A stretch of DNA of 64,000 nucleotides. Source: Olivibacter sp036959255. Lineage in GTDB: Bacteria > Bacteroidota > Bacteroidia > Sphingobacteriales > Sphingobacteriaceae. The notes beneath the pieces are model-generated. The model was not told the origin of the DNA, did no database searches, and saw nothing but the letters and a program-made list of their open reading frames with translations. The DNA is taken from assembly GCF_036959255.1 (NCBI RefSeq), contig NZ_JAWMTI010000001.1, forward strand, positions 1,488,001 through 1,552,000, given 5' to 3'. Position 1 is the stretch's first letter; the number at the start of each line of letters is the position of its first letter. The position numbers were made by a program, and so were the translations under genes. Shown one piece after another: positions 27,460 to 36,725 of this stretch.

Positions 27460-28719
27460 ATGTCGCATCAGTCTGCAATGTTTGAACGATATAAACAAGT
27501 TAAATCGTGCTTAAGGTTTACATATAAGGGGTACGACGCCTCTAATATCATCGCTGTAGACCTCATTTCAATTATATATGGAGTACTGCCATTTAAAAGA
27601 AAAACACTGTTCAAGATGTTTTTTTCGATCGATTTTAGTCGATTAAAAAAATCATTCAGCCGGTCGGAGGCGCGTATACTTGTTACATCTGGAGATTTTA
27701 ATGGGAGAAAAGATTACTACGAAATCATTTCTCATTTCCGAAAGAACAATGAAGAAACTGCTTTTTATGACATGGTTGCACCTAGCTATAGACTTAGTGT
27801 TTCCCTGTTTCTTATTGTTCGGGTTTTGGTCGCCGTGGTTTTTAACAAGCAGTTGTTGTTGTCGCTGCGTCAGCGAATACAATTGGCTTGTATGCTTTCC
27901 TTTCGTCTGAATTGTGCGAGAGCTTTGGAACGAATCGATTTATCCAAGTTCGAAAAATATGTCGCTTTTAGCTCTGTTCATCCGGAGGAGGCTACTTTTA
28001 CACGCTATTTTCAAAAGCGGGGCATTCCTACGTATTCACTCCAGCACGGGATTTATCACATTTTTAAAGAGGACAAACCAATGGATGTCATATCTTACGA
28101 AAATTTTAATACCGATCATCACTTTTGTTGGGGAGCTTATACTCGGGACGAATTTATGGCATATGGTATCCCAGCGAACCGTTTATTGGTAGGCGGTTAT
28201 CCGCGCCATGTGAAACGATTCAACCATAAAAAGGAAGTGGGAGGAGCAGAGCGTTTACTCGTTATGTTAGCTCGTGTTCAGTTTGCTGAAAGCAACGATT
28301 CCTTGATTCTTTTGATCAGGGATTTTGCGAAACAGAAGCCGAATTTAACGATTGACTTTAAATTACATCCGTCTTTAGATGCTCGAGTTGTAAAAAAAGC
28401 GTTAGGAGGAATTAAGGGAGAAGTTATTGACCCGGAAGTTACTGTTACACAGATGTTAAGTAGCGGAAACTATGGGGCGGCGATTGCCAATAATACCTCT
28501 GCCTATTACGAATCATATATGTACCACACACCCTGCTTACGATATGTACATAGCTCTTTTACCAATAGCATAGGAGTCTTGGATGACGAATTCGACGGGC
28601 TTTCCGCGCTTATAAGTAAATACGCGATGATTAAAGAACAGGCAGACTATGCCAAAATAGAAGAGAGATTGCGATATATTTGTGGTTTTGGAGAGAATAA
28701 CTATAATCTTCAGCCTTAA
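27460..28719 (+). CDS. Putative capsular GT-B glycosyltransferase (polysialyltransferase/CDP-glycerol transferase-like)
   Basis: A 419-residue protein without signal peptide. YSLQHGIYHIFKEDKPMD (about residue 195), HFCWGAYTRDEF, LVGGYPRH, and IDFKLHPSLDARV (about 305) form the Q-H-G ... G-x-P-R ... K-x-H-P order seen in TagF-like glycerophosphotransferases and in several GT-B capsule enzymes including sialyltransferase-type ones. Next to the CMP-sugar genes, a nonulosonate transferase is the most natural guess. The family is not firmly identified. It ends the nonulosonate unit, with a promoter-like gap after it. Confidence 0.5.
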   Translation: MSHQSAMFERYKQVKSCLRFTYKGYDASNIIAVDLISIIYGVLPFKRKTLFKMFFSIDFSRLKKSFSRSEARILVTSGDFNGRKDYYEIISHFRKNNEETAFYDMVAPSYRLSVSLFLIVRVLVAVVFNKQLLLSLRQRIQLACMLSFRLNCARALERIDLSKFEKYVAFSSVHPEEATFTRYFQKRGIPTYSLQHGIYHIFKEDKPMDVISYENFNTDHHFCWGAYTRDEFMAYGIPANRLLVGGYPRHVKRFNHKKEVGGAERLLVMLARVQFAESNDSLILLIRDFAKQKPNLTIDFKLHPSLDARVVKKALGGIKGEVIDPEVTVTQMLSSGNYGAAIANNTSAYYESYMYHTPCLRYVHSSFTNSIGVLDDEFDGLSALISKYAMIKEQADYAKIEERLRYICGFGENNYNLQP

Positions 28720-28798
28720 AGGACGGTATAACACTTGTGGTACAAAAGTTGCCCAATTTTCACTATTAGTAAATGGTGTCAAGAGATTGTTAACTTAA

Positions 28799-28806
28799 TA
28801 TCTTTG
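28799..28806 (+). promoter_or_regulatory. Candidate -7 promoter element before the DUF4838 lipoprotein
   Basis: TATCTTTG matches TAnnTTTG exactly, 35 bases ahead of the ATG, in a 121-base gap. No -33 TTTG at ideal spacing. It implies that the lipoprotein and the genes after it can be transcribed separately. Confidence 0.4.
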
Positions 28807-28840
28807 CTTGAGTACTTGCAGATATGGAAAATAGATTACT

Positions 28841-31198
28841 ATGAGAAAAACTAAGAGCTTTTTATTTGCATTATTGTTTTTAATGTCATTTTCAGCCTGT
28901 TCAAATAAAACGACTGGACAGACTGTTACGCTTACTGAAAGCGGGCAAAGTGATTATTCCATTCTCATTGCTGGCAAACAGAATCAATACGAACAGAAAG
29001 CAGCAGTTGAGTTGCAGAAATATATTAAACTTATTTCCGGCGTAGAGATTCCTATTAGCCAGAATAGCGAGATAAAAGGAAATAAAATTATCCTTAGTAG
29101 TGATAGACAGCTAATTGAGCGGTTTTCAGAGAAAAGCGTTGCTATAGAGCAACTAGGAATAGACGGCTATCATATCAAAACGGTAGGACAGAATTTGGTG
29201 CTTGCCGGAGGGACTGGTAAAGGTGTTCTTTATGTTGTATACAGCTTCCTTGAAGATTATTTGGGCTGCCGTTACTATAATCCTGATGTTTTCGTGATAC
29301 CTGAAAGCAAGCAAATCCGCTTAACGAAAATTGACAAACGCTTTATACCAATATTAACTAACAGGATTGCTCTATTTAAACAATCATTAAATGAGCAATA
29401 TCGAAACTGGCATAAGCTGGATCTTTATCGAGATACCGAAGATGGGTTATGGGGTAGTTGGGCCCATTCCTTTATGGAACTAGTTCCTCCGACCCAGTAC
29501 TTGAAAAGCCACCCTGAATATTATGCATTAACTGAGGGTAAACGCCAGGCCACTCAACTTTGTCTATCCAACCCTGAAGTAGTAAAAATTGCCACAGAGA
29601 ATTTAGCGAAGAAAATACAGCAAAATCCAAAAGCTAAATATTGGTCAGTAGCGCAAGAAGATAATAATAAGAAATGCGAGTGCGACCAATGCAAGGCGCT
29701 TGATCTACGGGAGGGAAGCCCCTCAGGTTCGATTATTAACTTTGTTAATAAAATTGCAGCGAAATTCCCTGATAAAGTAATCACAACCTTAGCTTATACC
29801 TATAGTCAAAAGCCTCCGAAAACAATTAAGCCGGCATCGAATGTGCTAGTCATCTTCTGTACAACAGGTAACTTCGATCGAGGTAAACGATATACAGGAC
29901 AGCAAGGGGCAAGCAGTTATACACAGCATTTGGCTGCTTGGGGCAACATATCTAAACAATTAATGGTTTGGGACTATGTAGTAGATTATAAACACTTTTT
30001 GTTACCGGTACCCAATCTTCAAGCGGTTTCTACTAATTTAAATGATTTTGTTAAAAATCATGCAACGGGAATTTTTTGGCAGGGTAACATCTATGGTGGA
30101 GGCGCTTTTGATGAGCTAAAGAGTTATTTGTTGGCGAAACTCAGTTGGGACCCGACATTGAATTCGAACGACGTGATTGAAGATTTTCTCAAAGGTTATT
30201 ATGGAAACGCTGCGTCGAAAGTTAGTACGCTGTTGAAAGAAATGACTAATGCTTATGCTGCTTCTGGCAAGGAGTTGGGATTATTCGACAATCCATCAGA
30301 TCATATCCAAGGATATCTAAGTCTTGTCAATTTAGATAAATACTTTACTTTGCTAAATGAAGCAGCTAAAGCGGTAGAAGGACAGCCTATATTGGTAGAT
30401 CGTGTAAATAGTTTGCGTGCAGGTTTTGACTATGCTTATCTCGAAAATTCCTTTTTTGATCTTCCCGGCTTGAAAAATGAAATAGCTACAAAAGTGGGTC
30501 TGGTTAATAAAGTAAAAGTGTCAAGTGGATCAGCAGTCGTAAACAAGTTGGCTAATGTTGGTAAATCCGTGTTAAGAAGTGGTGTGATGAGTAGCGGCGG
30601 CAGAAGTAAAGATCTTTCACAATTAAACAATATTATGCGCGCTCTCCAGAGTCAAAAAATAGCTTATATGAACGAGGCCGGTTTAACACCTCAGCAATAT
30701 GATGATCGGATGCGACCAGTCTTAAACGACCCGAATACTATTTTGGCAACCGACAATCTGGCAATTGGAAAGAAAATAACTTTGTTGAACAAGCCGACCG
30801 ACGTTCACGCTAAATACGCTGGAAATGATGCATTGATAGATGGTATACGAGGGTCGATTAGGCTCGAACTGGATACGTGGCAGGGGTTTTATGGAGGGAG
30901 TTTTGGTGCTATTGTTGATCTCGGAGCTTCTACGGATGTAAGATCTATAGTAGTAGGCTTTTTAAAACGGCCGCATGTAGGCATTGAATATCCGACTAAC
31001 TTTCAAGTATCATATTCAAATGATGGAACAAATTTCAAAGAATTGGGTGCGAGTCGAGCCGAGGTGGTAGACACGTTGCCGAAATCAGCTAAACAAGACT
31101 ATTCCGTTTCTTCGAACGTGAAGTGTCGATATATCAAAGTTACTGCCAAACAATCGGCCAAGGCCGCTATGTTTCTAGACGAAATTATCATAAAATAG
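28841..31198 (+). CDS. DUF4838 lipoprotein with C-terminal F5/8-type (discoidin-like) domain
   Basis: A 785-residue protein with a lipoprotein signal ending LLFLMSFSAC (Cys about residue 20). Residues about 40-145 resemble the small alpha/beta domain found before GH20-type catalytic domains (QKAAVELQKYIKLISGVEIP). The central DUF4838 region carries SVAQEDNNKKCECDQCKALD followed by REGSPSGSIINFVNKIA (about 285-315). The last about 140 residues form a jelly-roll-like domain (YAGNDALIDGIRG ... FGAIVDLGASTDVRSI ... RYIKVTAKQSAKAAMFLDEI) of the F5/8 type C kind, usually carbohydrate-binding. DUF4838 proteins look like glycoside hydrolases of unproven activity. In a capsule locus it may trim or release the polymer at the outer membrane. 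Confidence 0.8.
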   Translation: MRKTKSFLFALLFLMSFSACSNKTTGQTVTLTESGQSDYSILIAGKQNQYEQKAAVELQKYIKLISGVEIPISQNSEIKGNKIILSSDRQLIERFSEKSVAIEQLGIDGYHIKTVGQNLVLAGGTGKGVLYVVYSFLEDYLGCRYYNPDVFVIPESKQIRLTKIDKRFIPILTNRIALFKQSLNEQYRNWHKLDLYRDTEDGLWGSWAHSFMELVPPTQYLKSHPEYYALTEGKRQATQLCLSNPEVVKIATENLAKKIQQNPKAKYWSVAQEDNNKKCECDQCKALDLREGSPSGSIINFVNKIAAKFPDKVITTLAYTYSQKPPKTIKPASNVLVIFCTTGNFDRGKRYTGQQGASSYTQHLAAWGNISKQLMVWDYVVDYKHFLLPVPNLQAVSTNLNDFVKNHATGIFWQGNIYGGGAFDELKSYLLAKLSWDPTLNSNDVIEDFLKGYYGNAASKVSTLLKEMTNAYAASGKELGLFDNPSDHIQGYLSLVNLDKYFTLLNEAAKAVEGQPILVDRVNSLRAGFDYAYLENSFFDLPGLKNEIATKVGLVNKVKVSSGSAVVNKLANVGKSVLRSGVMSSGGRSKDLSQLNNIMRALQSQKIAYMNEAGLTPQQYDDRMRPVLNDPNTILATDNLAIGKKITLLNKPTDVHAKYAGNDALIDGIRGSIRLELDTWQGFYGGSFGAIVDLGASTDVRSIVVGFLKRPHVGIEYPTNFQVSYSNDGTNFKELGASRAEVVDTLPKSAKQDYSVSSNVKCRYIKVTAKQSAKAAMFLDEIIIK

Positions 31199-31206
31199 CT
31201 GCATGC

Positions 31207-31800
31207 ATGTATAGAATAAGGAAATTGATTACGCTATTTTGGTATAAACTTTTTACAAAAAAACTCGGAAGCCGCGCGGTTATCTATCGACCATTCAAAT
31301 TTTCGTTTAAGTATATAGAAGTCGGAAATAATTTTTACTTGGGACCGCATGCACGTTTGGAGGCTATAACTCGCTATAACGCAGCGGTATTTCGTCCATG
31401 TGTCCTGATCGGCGACCAGGTCAGCATTGAACAAGGCTTACATTTAACTTGCGCGGGTTCGATAGAAATCGGTAGCGGTTCAGCGCTCGCTGCTTACGTT
31501 TCGATTACGGATATTGCCCATGGACACGAAGACATTTCGCTTCCGCCTGAAAAGCAAGATATTCAGGTTTCGCCGGTTAGGATTGGACAGAATTGCAAGA
31601 TTTATAACAATGTAGTGATTCTTCCAGGCGTTATGTTGGGAAAGCATACAATTGTAGGATCTAATTCAGTAGTCCGTAAGGGAACTTACCCAGATTATTG
31701 TATACTCGTAGGCTCGCCAGCTTATATCGTAAAGCGCTATTGTTTCGAACGAAAAGGGTGGTTTAAAACAAATAAAAAAGGAGAGTTTTTAAGTACATAA
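31207..31800 (+). CDS. Left-handed beta-helix acyltransferase
   Basis: About 197 residues from the ATG at 31207, eight bases after the lipoprotein stop; the frame is open further upstream inside the lipoprotein gene, but that stretch does not look like this family. Hexapeptide repeats run from VLIGDQVSIEQGLHLTCAGS to IYNNVVILPGVMLGKHTIVG, with a catalytic-type His in ITDIAHGHED. Likely O-acetyltransferase for the repeat unit. It has the same length and domain layout as 8216-8809, but the sequences differ clearly. Confidence 0.83.
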   Translation: MYRIRKLITLFWYKLFTKKLGSRAVIYRPFKFSFKYIEVGNNFYLGPHARLEAITRYNAAVFRPCVLIGDQVSIEQGLHLTCAGSIEIGSGSALAAYVSITDIAHGHEDISLPPEKQDIQVSPVRIGQNCKIYNNVVILPGVMLGKHTIVGSNSVVRKGTYPDYCILVGSPAYIVKRYCFERKGWFKTNKKGEFLST

Positions 31801-31802
31801 AT

Positions 31803-32936
31803 ATGAAAAATATATTGATTACTGGTGGGGCCGGTTTTATAGGTTCTTCCCTCACCTGTGCACTTTATGAACGGGGATATCATGTAACGGTGTTAGACTC
31901 CCTATCACCGCAAGTTCATGGAGAGCATTCAGCAAGTTCTTATTTATTTAAAAGGATTCAGCATAAAGCCGAGATATATCAAGGATCGGTAACAAGCCGC
32001 GAGGACTGGCTTCGAGTTTTAGAAGGGCAAGATGCAGTTATCCATTTGGCCGCCGAAACCGGAACTGGGCAATCTATGTACCAAATTGCAAATTATGTTG
32101 ATGTCAATATCGGAGGTACGGCCTTGCTATTGGATATTCTAGCCAATTCGAAAGCGCATCGGGTACAAAAGGTGGTAATTGCGTCATCCCGTTCCATATA
32201 TGGTGAAGGGAAGTACTTGAACGCGCAGGGGGAAGCTGTTTATCCCGGCCACCGTTTGGCGGAAGACATGGACCGGGGCGATTTTGAAGTGAAATATCTT
32301 GGATTGGATGGTTTAGAATTGGTCGCCACTGATGAATCTTCTAAAATTCATCCCTCATCAGTTTATGGAATTACCAAGCAGAATCAAGAGCAGTTGGTGA
32401 TGACAGTATGTCCAACGATAGGTATTGCATCGGTTGCGTTTAGGTATCAAAATGTTTATGGTCCAGGGCAATCGTTAACTAACCCATACACAGGTATACT
32501 TTCAATCTTTTCTACTTTAATCAGGAATAGCAAAGCTATCAATATTTTTGAAGACGGGAAAGAGAGCCGGGATTTTGTGTATATTGACGACGTGGTGAAC
32601 GCGACGATTCTAGGCTTGACAAAAGACGAGGCAAATGGAGAGGTCTTTAACGTGGGCACGGGAGTGCCTATTGATGTACTAAGCGTTGCGCGTACGTTAG
32701 TGAACGCTTATGGAATAGAGGTCCCATTGGAGATAACCGGTAACTACAGGCTAGGAGATATCCGACATAACTATGCAGATATAAGTAAGCTGCAGCACTT
32801 GCTTGGTTTTCAGCCGTCCTACGATTTTCAGCGTGGCATCGAATCGTTTGTGAAATGGGTGAACGAACAGCCGACAGTAACGAGCAAGTTTGATTCGTCC
32901 ATTGCTGAAATGAGGAGTAAAGGGCTATTAAAATAA
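31803..32936 (+). CDS. NAD-dependent nucleotide-sugar epimerase/dehydratase (extended SDR)
   Basis: A 377-residue extended SDR. NILITGGAGFIGSSL is the NAD-binding motif, VIHLAAETGTGQSMYQ follows, SSRSIYGEGKY is the S/T-rich strand, and YGITK is the Y-x-x-x-K catalytic pair at about residue 188. The insert GEHSASSYL after the first strand and the extra loop after the S-I-Y-G strand resemble enzymes annotated as dTDP-L-rhamnose 4-epimerase or related deoxysugar epimerases; I am not certain. It supplies a modified nucleotide sugar to the adjacent glycosyltransferases. Confidence 0.75.
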   Translation: MKNILITGGAGFIGSSLTCALYERGYHVTVLDSLSPQVHGEHSASSYLFKRIQHKAEIYQGSVTSREDWLRVLEGQDAVIHLAAETGTGQSMYQIANYVDVNIGGTALLLDILANSKAHRVQKVVIASSRSIYGEGKYLNAQGEAVYPGHRLAEDMDRGDFEVKYLGLDGLELVATDESSKIHPSSVYGITKQNQEQLVMTVCPTIGIASVAFRYQNVYGPGQSLTNPYTGILSIFSTLIRNSKAINIFEDGKESRDFVYIDDVVNATILGLTKDEANGEVFNVGTGVPIDVLSVARTLVNAYGIEVPLEITGNYRLGDIRHNYADISKLQHLLGFQPSYDFQRGIESFVKWVNEQPTVTSKFDSSIAEMRSKGLLK

Positions 32937-32942
32937 GGGTAC

Positions 32943-33998
32943 ATGGCAGTTAGCTTAAAGCAGAAAACCGTTCTTTTTATCGCTCCGAAGTTTTACGATT
33001 ATCATAAGAAGATTATTGATGCTCTAGAGGAATTAAGCTTTGAGGTGTTCTTTTTTGAGAATAAATTTTTTCGGGAAGATCCTATGTTGAATGATAATGA
33101 CTTTATCAGTTGGGTTAAAAGAAGGAAGCACCCGAACTATAAAACCGATTATCAAAAGCAGATTTTAACAAAGATAAAAGACCGGACAATCGATCTATTT
33201 TTATGTATTGGTGGATTTTCCATTACATCTGGTTTTGTTGATGAACTTAAAAGTATGTATCCACAGATGCGGTGCATAGCTTATTTTTGGGATTCTTTTC
33301 GTATTTGGGATTACCGAAATCTAATATCCAGTTTTAATCGTGTTTATACTTTCGATCGTTCGGACGCTAGAAAATATCAGTTGGAGTATCTGCCCCTTTT
33401 TTATTATTTTGGTAATACAGAACATATTCCTTATCAAGATCGAACTATCGATTTTCTCTTTGTGGGCTCGGTAGGTTACTATTCTCTTAATAGGCTCAGC
33501 ATTCTAAAATATTTCGAGCAGTTATCTTCGAAGCAGAAACTCAACAGCTTACTTTGGCTCTATTTTCCAAAGGCTTCCGGTTCCATTGTGAAGAGGGGGG
33601 TGAATTGGTTGCGTAGGAGGTCGCCCGGACGATATCGTGGATTACTGAAACTCGTAGGAGATTACGAGAAAACGTGTTCATTTATAAAGCATGAAGTGAT
33701 AGATAGCGATACGCTGCCTCAATTAATCCGGCAGGCGAAATGTATAATTGATATACCTGTTCCAGGACAGATAGGTCTTACCATGCGTACGATAGAGACG
33801 TTGGCGAGTGGGGCTAAGTTGATCACAACTAACCAATCTATCGTAGAAGAACCATTTTACACACCGGAATTTATTCGCTTAATAGATGAGAAGCAACCCG
33901 CCGTTGACATCAATTTTTTACAAAGCGATGTCAATACGAAGATAGACATAGAGTATCTCCAATTAAGGCGTTGGCTTACGAAGCTACTGGATATTTAG
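32943..33998 (+). CDS. Glycosyltransferase, CgeB/GT-B-like
   Basis: A 351-residue soluble protein. VLFIAPKFYDYHKKIIDAL opens a Rossmann domain, YFWDSFRIWDYRNL and RVYTFDRSDA follow, and the C-terminal half has DFLFVGSVGYYS and GQIGLTMRTIETLASGAKLI, the donor-binding E-T-L-A-x-G-x-K-L motif of CgeB-like glycosyltransferases in O-antigen and capsule loci. It sits between an SDR epimerase and a polymerase. Sugar not predictable. Confidence 0.68.
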   Translation: MAVSLKQKTVLFIAPKFYDYHKKIIDALEELSFEVFFFENKFFREDPMLNDNDFISWVKRRKHPNYKTDYQKQILTKIKDRTIDLFLCIGGFSITSGFVDELKSMYPQMRCIAYFWDSFRIWDYRNLISSFNRVYTFDRSDARKYQLEYLPLFYYFGNTEHIPYQDRTIDFLFVGSVGYYSLNRLSILKYFEQLSSKQKLNSLLWLYFPKASGSIVKRGVNWLRRRSPGRYRGLLKLVGDYEKTCSFIKHEVIDSDTLPQLIRQAKCIIDIPVPGQIGLTMRTIETLASGAKLITTNQSIVEEPFYTPEFIRLIDEKQPAVDINFLQSDVNTKIDIEYLQLRRWLTKLLDI

Positions 33999-34018
33999 AA
34001 TCTTAATTGCCCAATACA

Positions 34019-35203
34019 ATGAAAAGGCTGCAGAGTTTAAGTTATGTTTTTGTTAACTTCATCCTTACGAGGATGGTACCGCTCAGCGTTCTGTCGCCAC
34101 TAATGAATCTGCTTACATTGATCATGCTTGGAAGCGGCTTGATTAATAAAAGACATTCAGGCAGTAAGATAACCATTTTTGCGATCAATGTTACTTTCTT
34201 AACCATAGCTCTTTTGTTCTCTATTGGCTTTGAACGTAACCAGCCTGTCAATGCCATCCGTTCTTATTTATTGTTGGTTATTGTATTGTTTGCCTATTTT
34301 ATAACCGTAAGTCGCACTGCCTTAAAGTGGTTTGTGTATTTCAATGTTTTTCAAGCTTGTGCCATCCTTATTGCCAGTTTGAGTATGACTTATCTTTTTA
34401 ATCTAGAGACATACCTTCCGGTTAGGTTCTTTGTACAGGGACGAGAATGGGGCGATGTATACACGTATAATGGCTATTTTTTTATTATTCAAATTAAAGG
34501 AAATGCGTTGCTGCTATTCACACTTATGATAATGATTAGTCCTTTTGGTAGGCAATTTTATTTTAAGTATTATAAATTGATGGTGGTTCTGCTGTTTGCT
34601 GGTGTTTTTGTAGCAGGAAATTTCGCTTACCTTATCGTATTATTCCTCTATTTGTTGTTATGGTATATACGTAAGCTCCCTGTTCGTCTAAATATCAAGC
34701 TTGTTGGTCTGCTTCTACTATTGCTGATAAGTGCTTACCCTATTGTGAGGTATGTGGGGAATACAGTAGAAGCAAAGAAAAGCTCACTGGGAACCCGCGG
34801 TGATCAATTGCAAGTATTGTCGCGAGATTTAAATGAAAACGTCTTTACGTTGCTTCTTGGTAAGGGGTTGGGAAATACCGTGAGTGTTGTAACGAAGATG
34901 CGAGATTATACTGACCAAGTTTATTACGAGTTACAAGCGTTTTATATGTTGAACCAACTAGGCTTCATTATGTTTAGTTTATACATTATGTCACACGTTC
35001 TGCTGGCGTACCTTAATTTTAGGGGTAGTTTATGGATAATAATCATCTATTTGGGATACATCGTTTATGCCTCTACTAATCCTTATATATTAGATACCAA
35101 TCAGTTTATTGTGATCATTACATTAAACTCACTAGTAAGCCTCCCTCTGCTAGAAAAAGAGAAATCTTTGAGGAAATTAGTAGGAAAAGAAAATGAGAAA
35201 TAG
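34019..35203 (+). CDS. O-antigen polymerase/ligase-like membrane protein (second Wzy candidate)
   Basis: About 394 residues from the ATG at 34019; an in-frame TTG at 34007 adds four residues. About 10 hydrophobic segments with one larger periplasmic loop near residues 245-300 (SSLGTRGDQLQVLSRDLNEN ... LLGKGLGNTVSVVTKM), the usual layout of Wzy/WaaL proteins, in which a G-x-G-x-G-like stretch lies in the big loop. It is unlike the EpsG polymerase at 5089, so the locus encodes two polymerase-like proteins. Its stop is directly followed by the next ATG. Confidence 0.72.
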   Translation: MKRLQSLSYVFVNFILTRMVPLSVLSPLMNLLTLIMLGSGLINKRHSGSKITIFAINVTFLTIALLFSIGFERNQPVNAIRSYLLLVIVLFAYFITVSRTALKWFVYFNVFQACAILIASLSMTYLFNLETYLPVRFFVQGREWGDVYTYNGYFFIIQIKGNALLLFTLMIMISPFGRQFYFKYYKLMVVLLFAGVFVAGNFAYLIVLFLYLLLWYIRKLPVRLNIKLVGLLLLLLISAYPIVRYVGNTVEAKKSSLGTRGDQLQVLSRDLNENVFTLLLGKGLGNTVSVVTKMRDYTDQVYYELQAFYMLNQLGFIMFSLYIMSHVLLAYLNFRGSLWIIIIYLGYIVYASTNPYILDTNQFIVIITLNSLVSLPLLEKEKSLRKLVGKENEK

Positions 35204-36076
35204 ATGGATACTTGTGCAATATTAGTTCTATACAATCCTGCATGGGAACTTTTATCTGAGGTGCTGAACGGAATAAGGGTGCAGTGTAGTTATTTACTGG
35301 TGATTGATAATAGCGATCAGGATCACCAACATCGATTATCTTCCATGATGGAAGATGCGGGCATACCCTATGAATATGTAGCACTTCTTCAGAATAAGGG
35401 AATAGCAGCAGCACAGAATATAGGTATAAATATGGCACGCAGACTCAGCGCAGATTTTGTTGTTTTTTTTGATCAGGACAGCGTTCCAGCACCCAAGATG
35501 GTGCAATATCTACTCGAAGCGCATCGCACAATTACAGTTGGGGGTATACAGGTTGGAGGTCTTGGTCCTCGATCAGTTAGTAGGGAAACAGGAAAGAAAT
35601 ATGAAGCGAAGTTTGATAAAGGAAATATATTAGCTGGGCAGGATTATACTGTAATAAGACAGCTTATCAGTTCTGGCTCCATGGTTTCGCTTAAAACTTT
35701 TGATCGGGTTGGCCTATTTTTAGAGGAAATGTTTATTGATTTAGTGGATTTCGAATGGTGTTGGCGTGCGAATAAGATAGGATACAGGCATTTTATCATT
35801 GAGCAAGCCTTGATGCAACATATGTTTGGAGCAAGCGAAAAGCGTGTGATGGGCTTCCGTATTAGTGTTCCTTCAGCTTTTCGAATCTATTTCCAGTTTA
35901 GAAACTACCTCTGGTTAGTGACAAAAGAATATGTTCCTGTCTACTGGAAGGTATCGGCGGGCATCAAGCTTGTTATAAAATTTGTACTTTTGCCATTAGT
36001 CGGTGCACAGCCTTTGGCATATTTTAAACGTTCTATTAAAGGGATAGCTGATGGATTATTTAAGAGAAGAATCTGA
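35204..36076 (+). CDS. Rhamnosyltransferase-like GT2
   Basis: A 290-residue GT-A enzyme. CAILVLYNPAWELLSEVLNG, LVIDNSDQ, NKGIAAAQNIGI and VVFFDQDSVPAPKM form a pattern close to the bacterial rhamnosyltransferase family (D-Q-D-S metal site). FIDLVDFEWCWRANKIGYRH is the acceptor-side motif. No dTDP-rhamnose synthesis genes (rmlABCD) are in the window, so the donor would have to be made elsewhere or is another sugar. Confidence 0.82.
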   Translation: MDTCAILVLYNPAWELLSEVLNGIRVQCSYLLVIDNSDQDHQHRLSSMMEDAGIPYEYVALLQNKGIAAAQNIGINMARRLSADFVVFFDQDSVPAPKMVQYLLEAHRTITVGGIQVGGLGPRSVSRETGKKYEAKFDKGNILAGQDYTVIRQLISSGSMVSLKTFDRVGLFLEEMFIDLVDFEWCWRANKIGYRHFIIEQALMQHMFGASEKRVMGFRISVPSAFRIYFQFRNYLWLVTKEYVPVYWKVSAGIKLVIKFVLLPLVGAQPLAYFKRSIKGIADGLFKRRI

Positions 36077-36086
36077 GCTTAGTCAC

Positions 36087-36725
36087 ATGACTCTATTCGA
36101 TGTCTGTGGTACTTTATTTTATTCCAACACCACCTTTGATTTCTTAGCATTTTATTATCGGCGTTCTAGCGGATATCAACGTAAAATTAAATGGTTAACA
36201 TCTTTGCCCGCCAAGATTTTTTTTAAGGTATTCTACAGACTAACTCACTTTGATTTATTAAGATACCTTGCTGTTTACAGCTTACGGGGAGAGAAAGAAG
36301 TAGATATTCGTCAAGAAGTTAAAAGCTTTGTCGACATCCTATTTCAGAGACATGCTGTTCAACCTATCATTGGTGTATTACAGCAAACGCAGGAACAGCG
36401 TCTTCACGTTGGACTGATTTCGGCTTCTTTGGATATTATTATTGAAGAGATTGCTAAGCGTTTCAATATTAAGTATTGGCACGCTTCACAACTAGGTTTT
36501 GATAAGGGGATTTGCACGGGTAAGATCGAAGTGGATCTGTACGGCCGGAAAGATAAATTGGTTCGTCGTTATGCAGCTGAATTTGCTGATATGGTGTTTA
36601 TCACAGACAATTTCAATGATCTCGCTATTCGCAACCTCGTAAATGATTTTCGTGCAGTAAGTTTTCCTAAAGACAGGCATTTTTGGGAGAAAAGACTATC
36701 TAATAATGTGATTTATGAGAAATGA
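36087..36725 (+). CDS. HAD-superfamily phosphatase (variant motif I)
   Basis: About 212 residues from the ATG at 36087, ten bases after the rhamnosyltransferase stop; an ATG at 36051 would overlap that gene and add 12 residues of no family character. Motif I reads LFDVCGTLF, where Cys replaces the second Asp of DxDxT. Motif II is ISASLDIII, and motif IV is FITDNFNDLAI. The cap is helical, as in PSPase-like HADs. It overlaps a UbiA-like membrane gene by 11 bases. HAD plus UbiA pairs make polyprenyl-phosphate-linked pentose in mycobacteria; a related lipid-sugar step is possible here. Confidence 0.75.
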   Translation: MTLFDVCGTLFYSNTTFDFLAFYYRRSSGYQRKIKWLTSLPAKIFFKVFYRLTHFDLLRYLAVYSLRGEKEVDIRQEVKSFVDILFQRHAVQPIIGVLQQTQEQRLHVGLISASLDIIIEEIAKRFNIKYWHASQLGFDKGICTGKIEVDLYGRKDKLVRRYAAEFADMVFITDNFNDLAIRNLVNDFRAVSFPKDRHFWEKRLSNNVIYEK

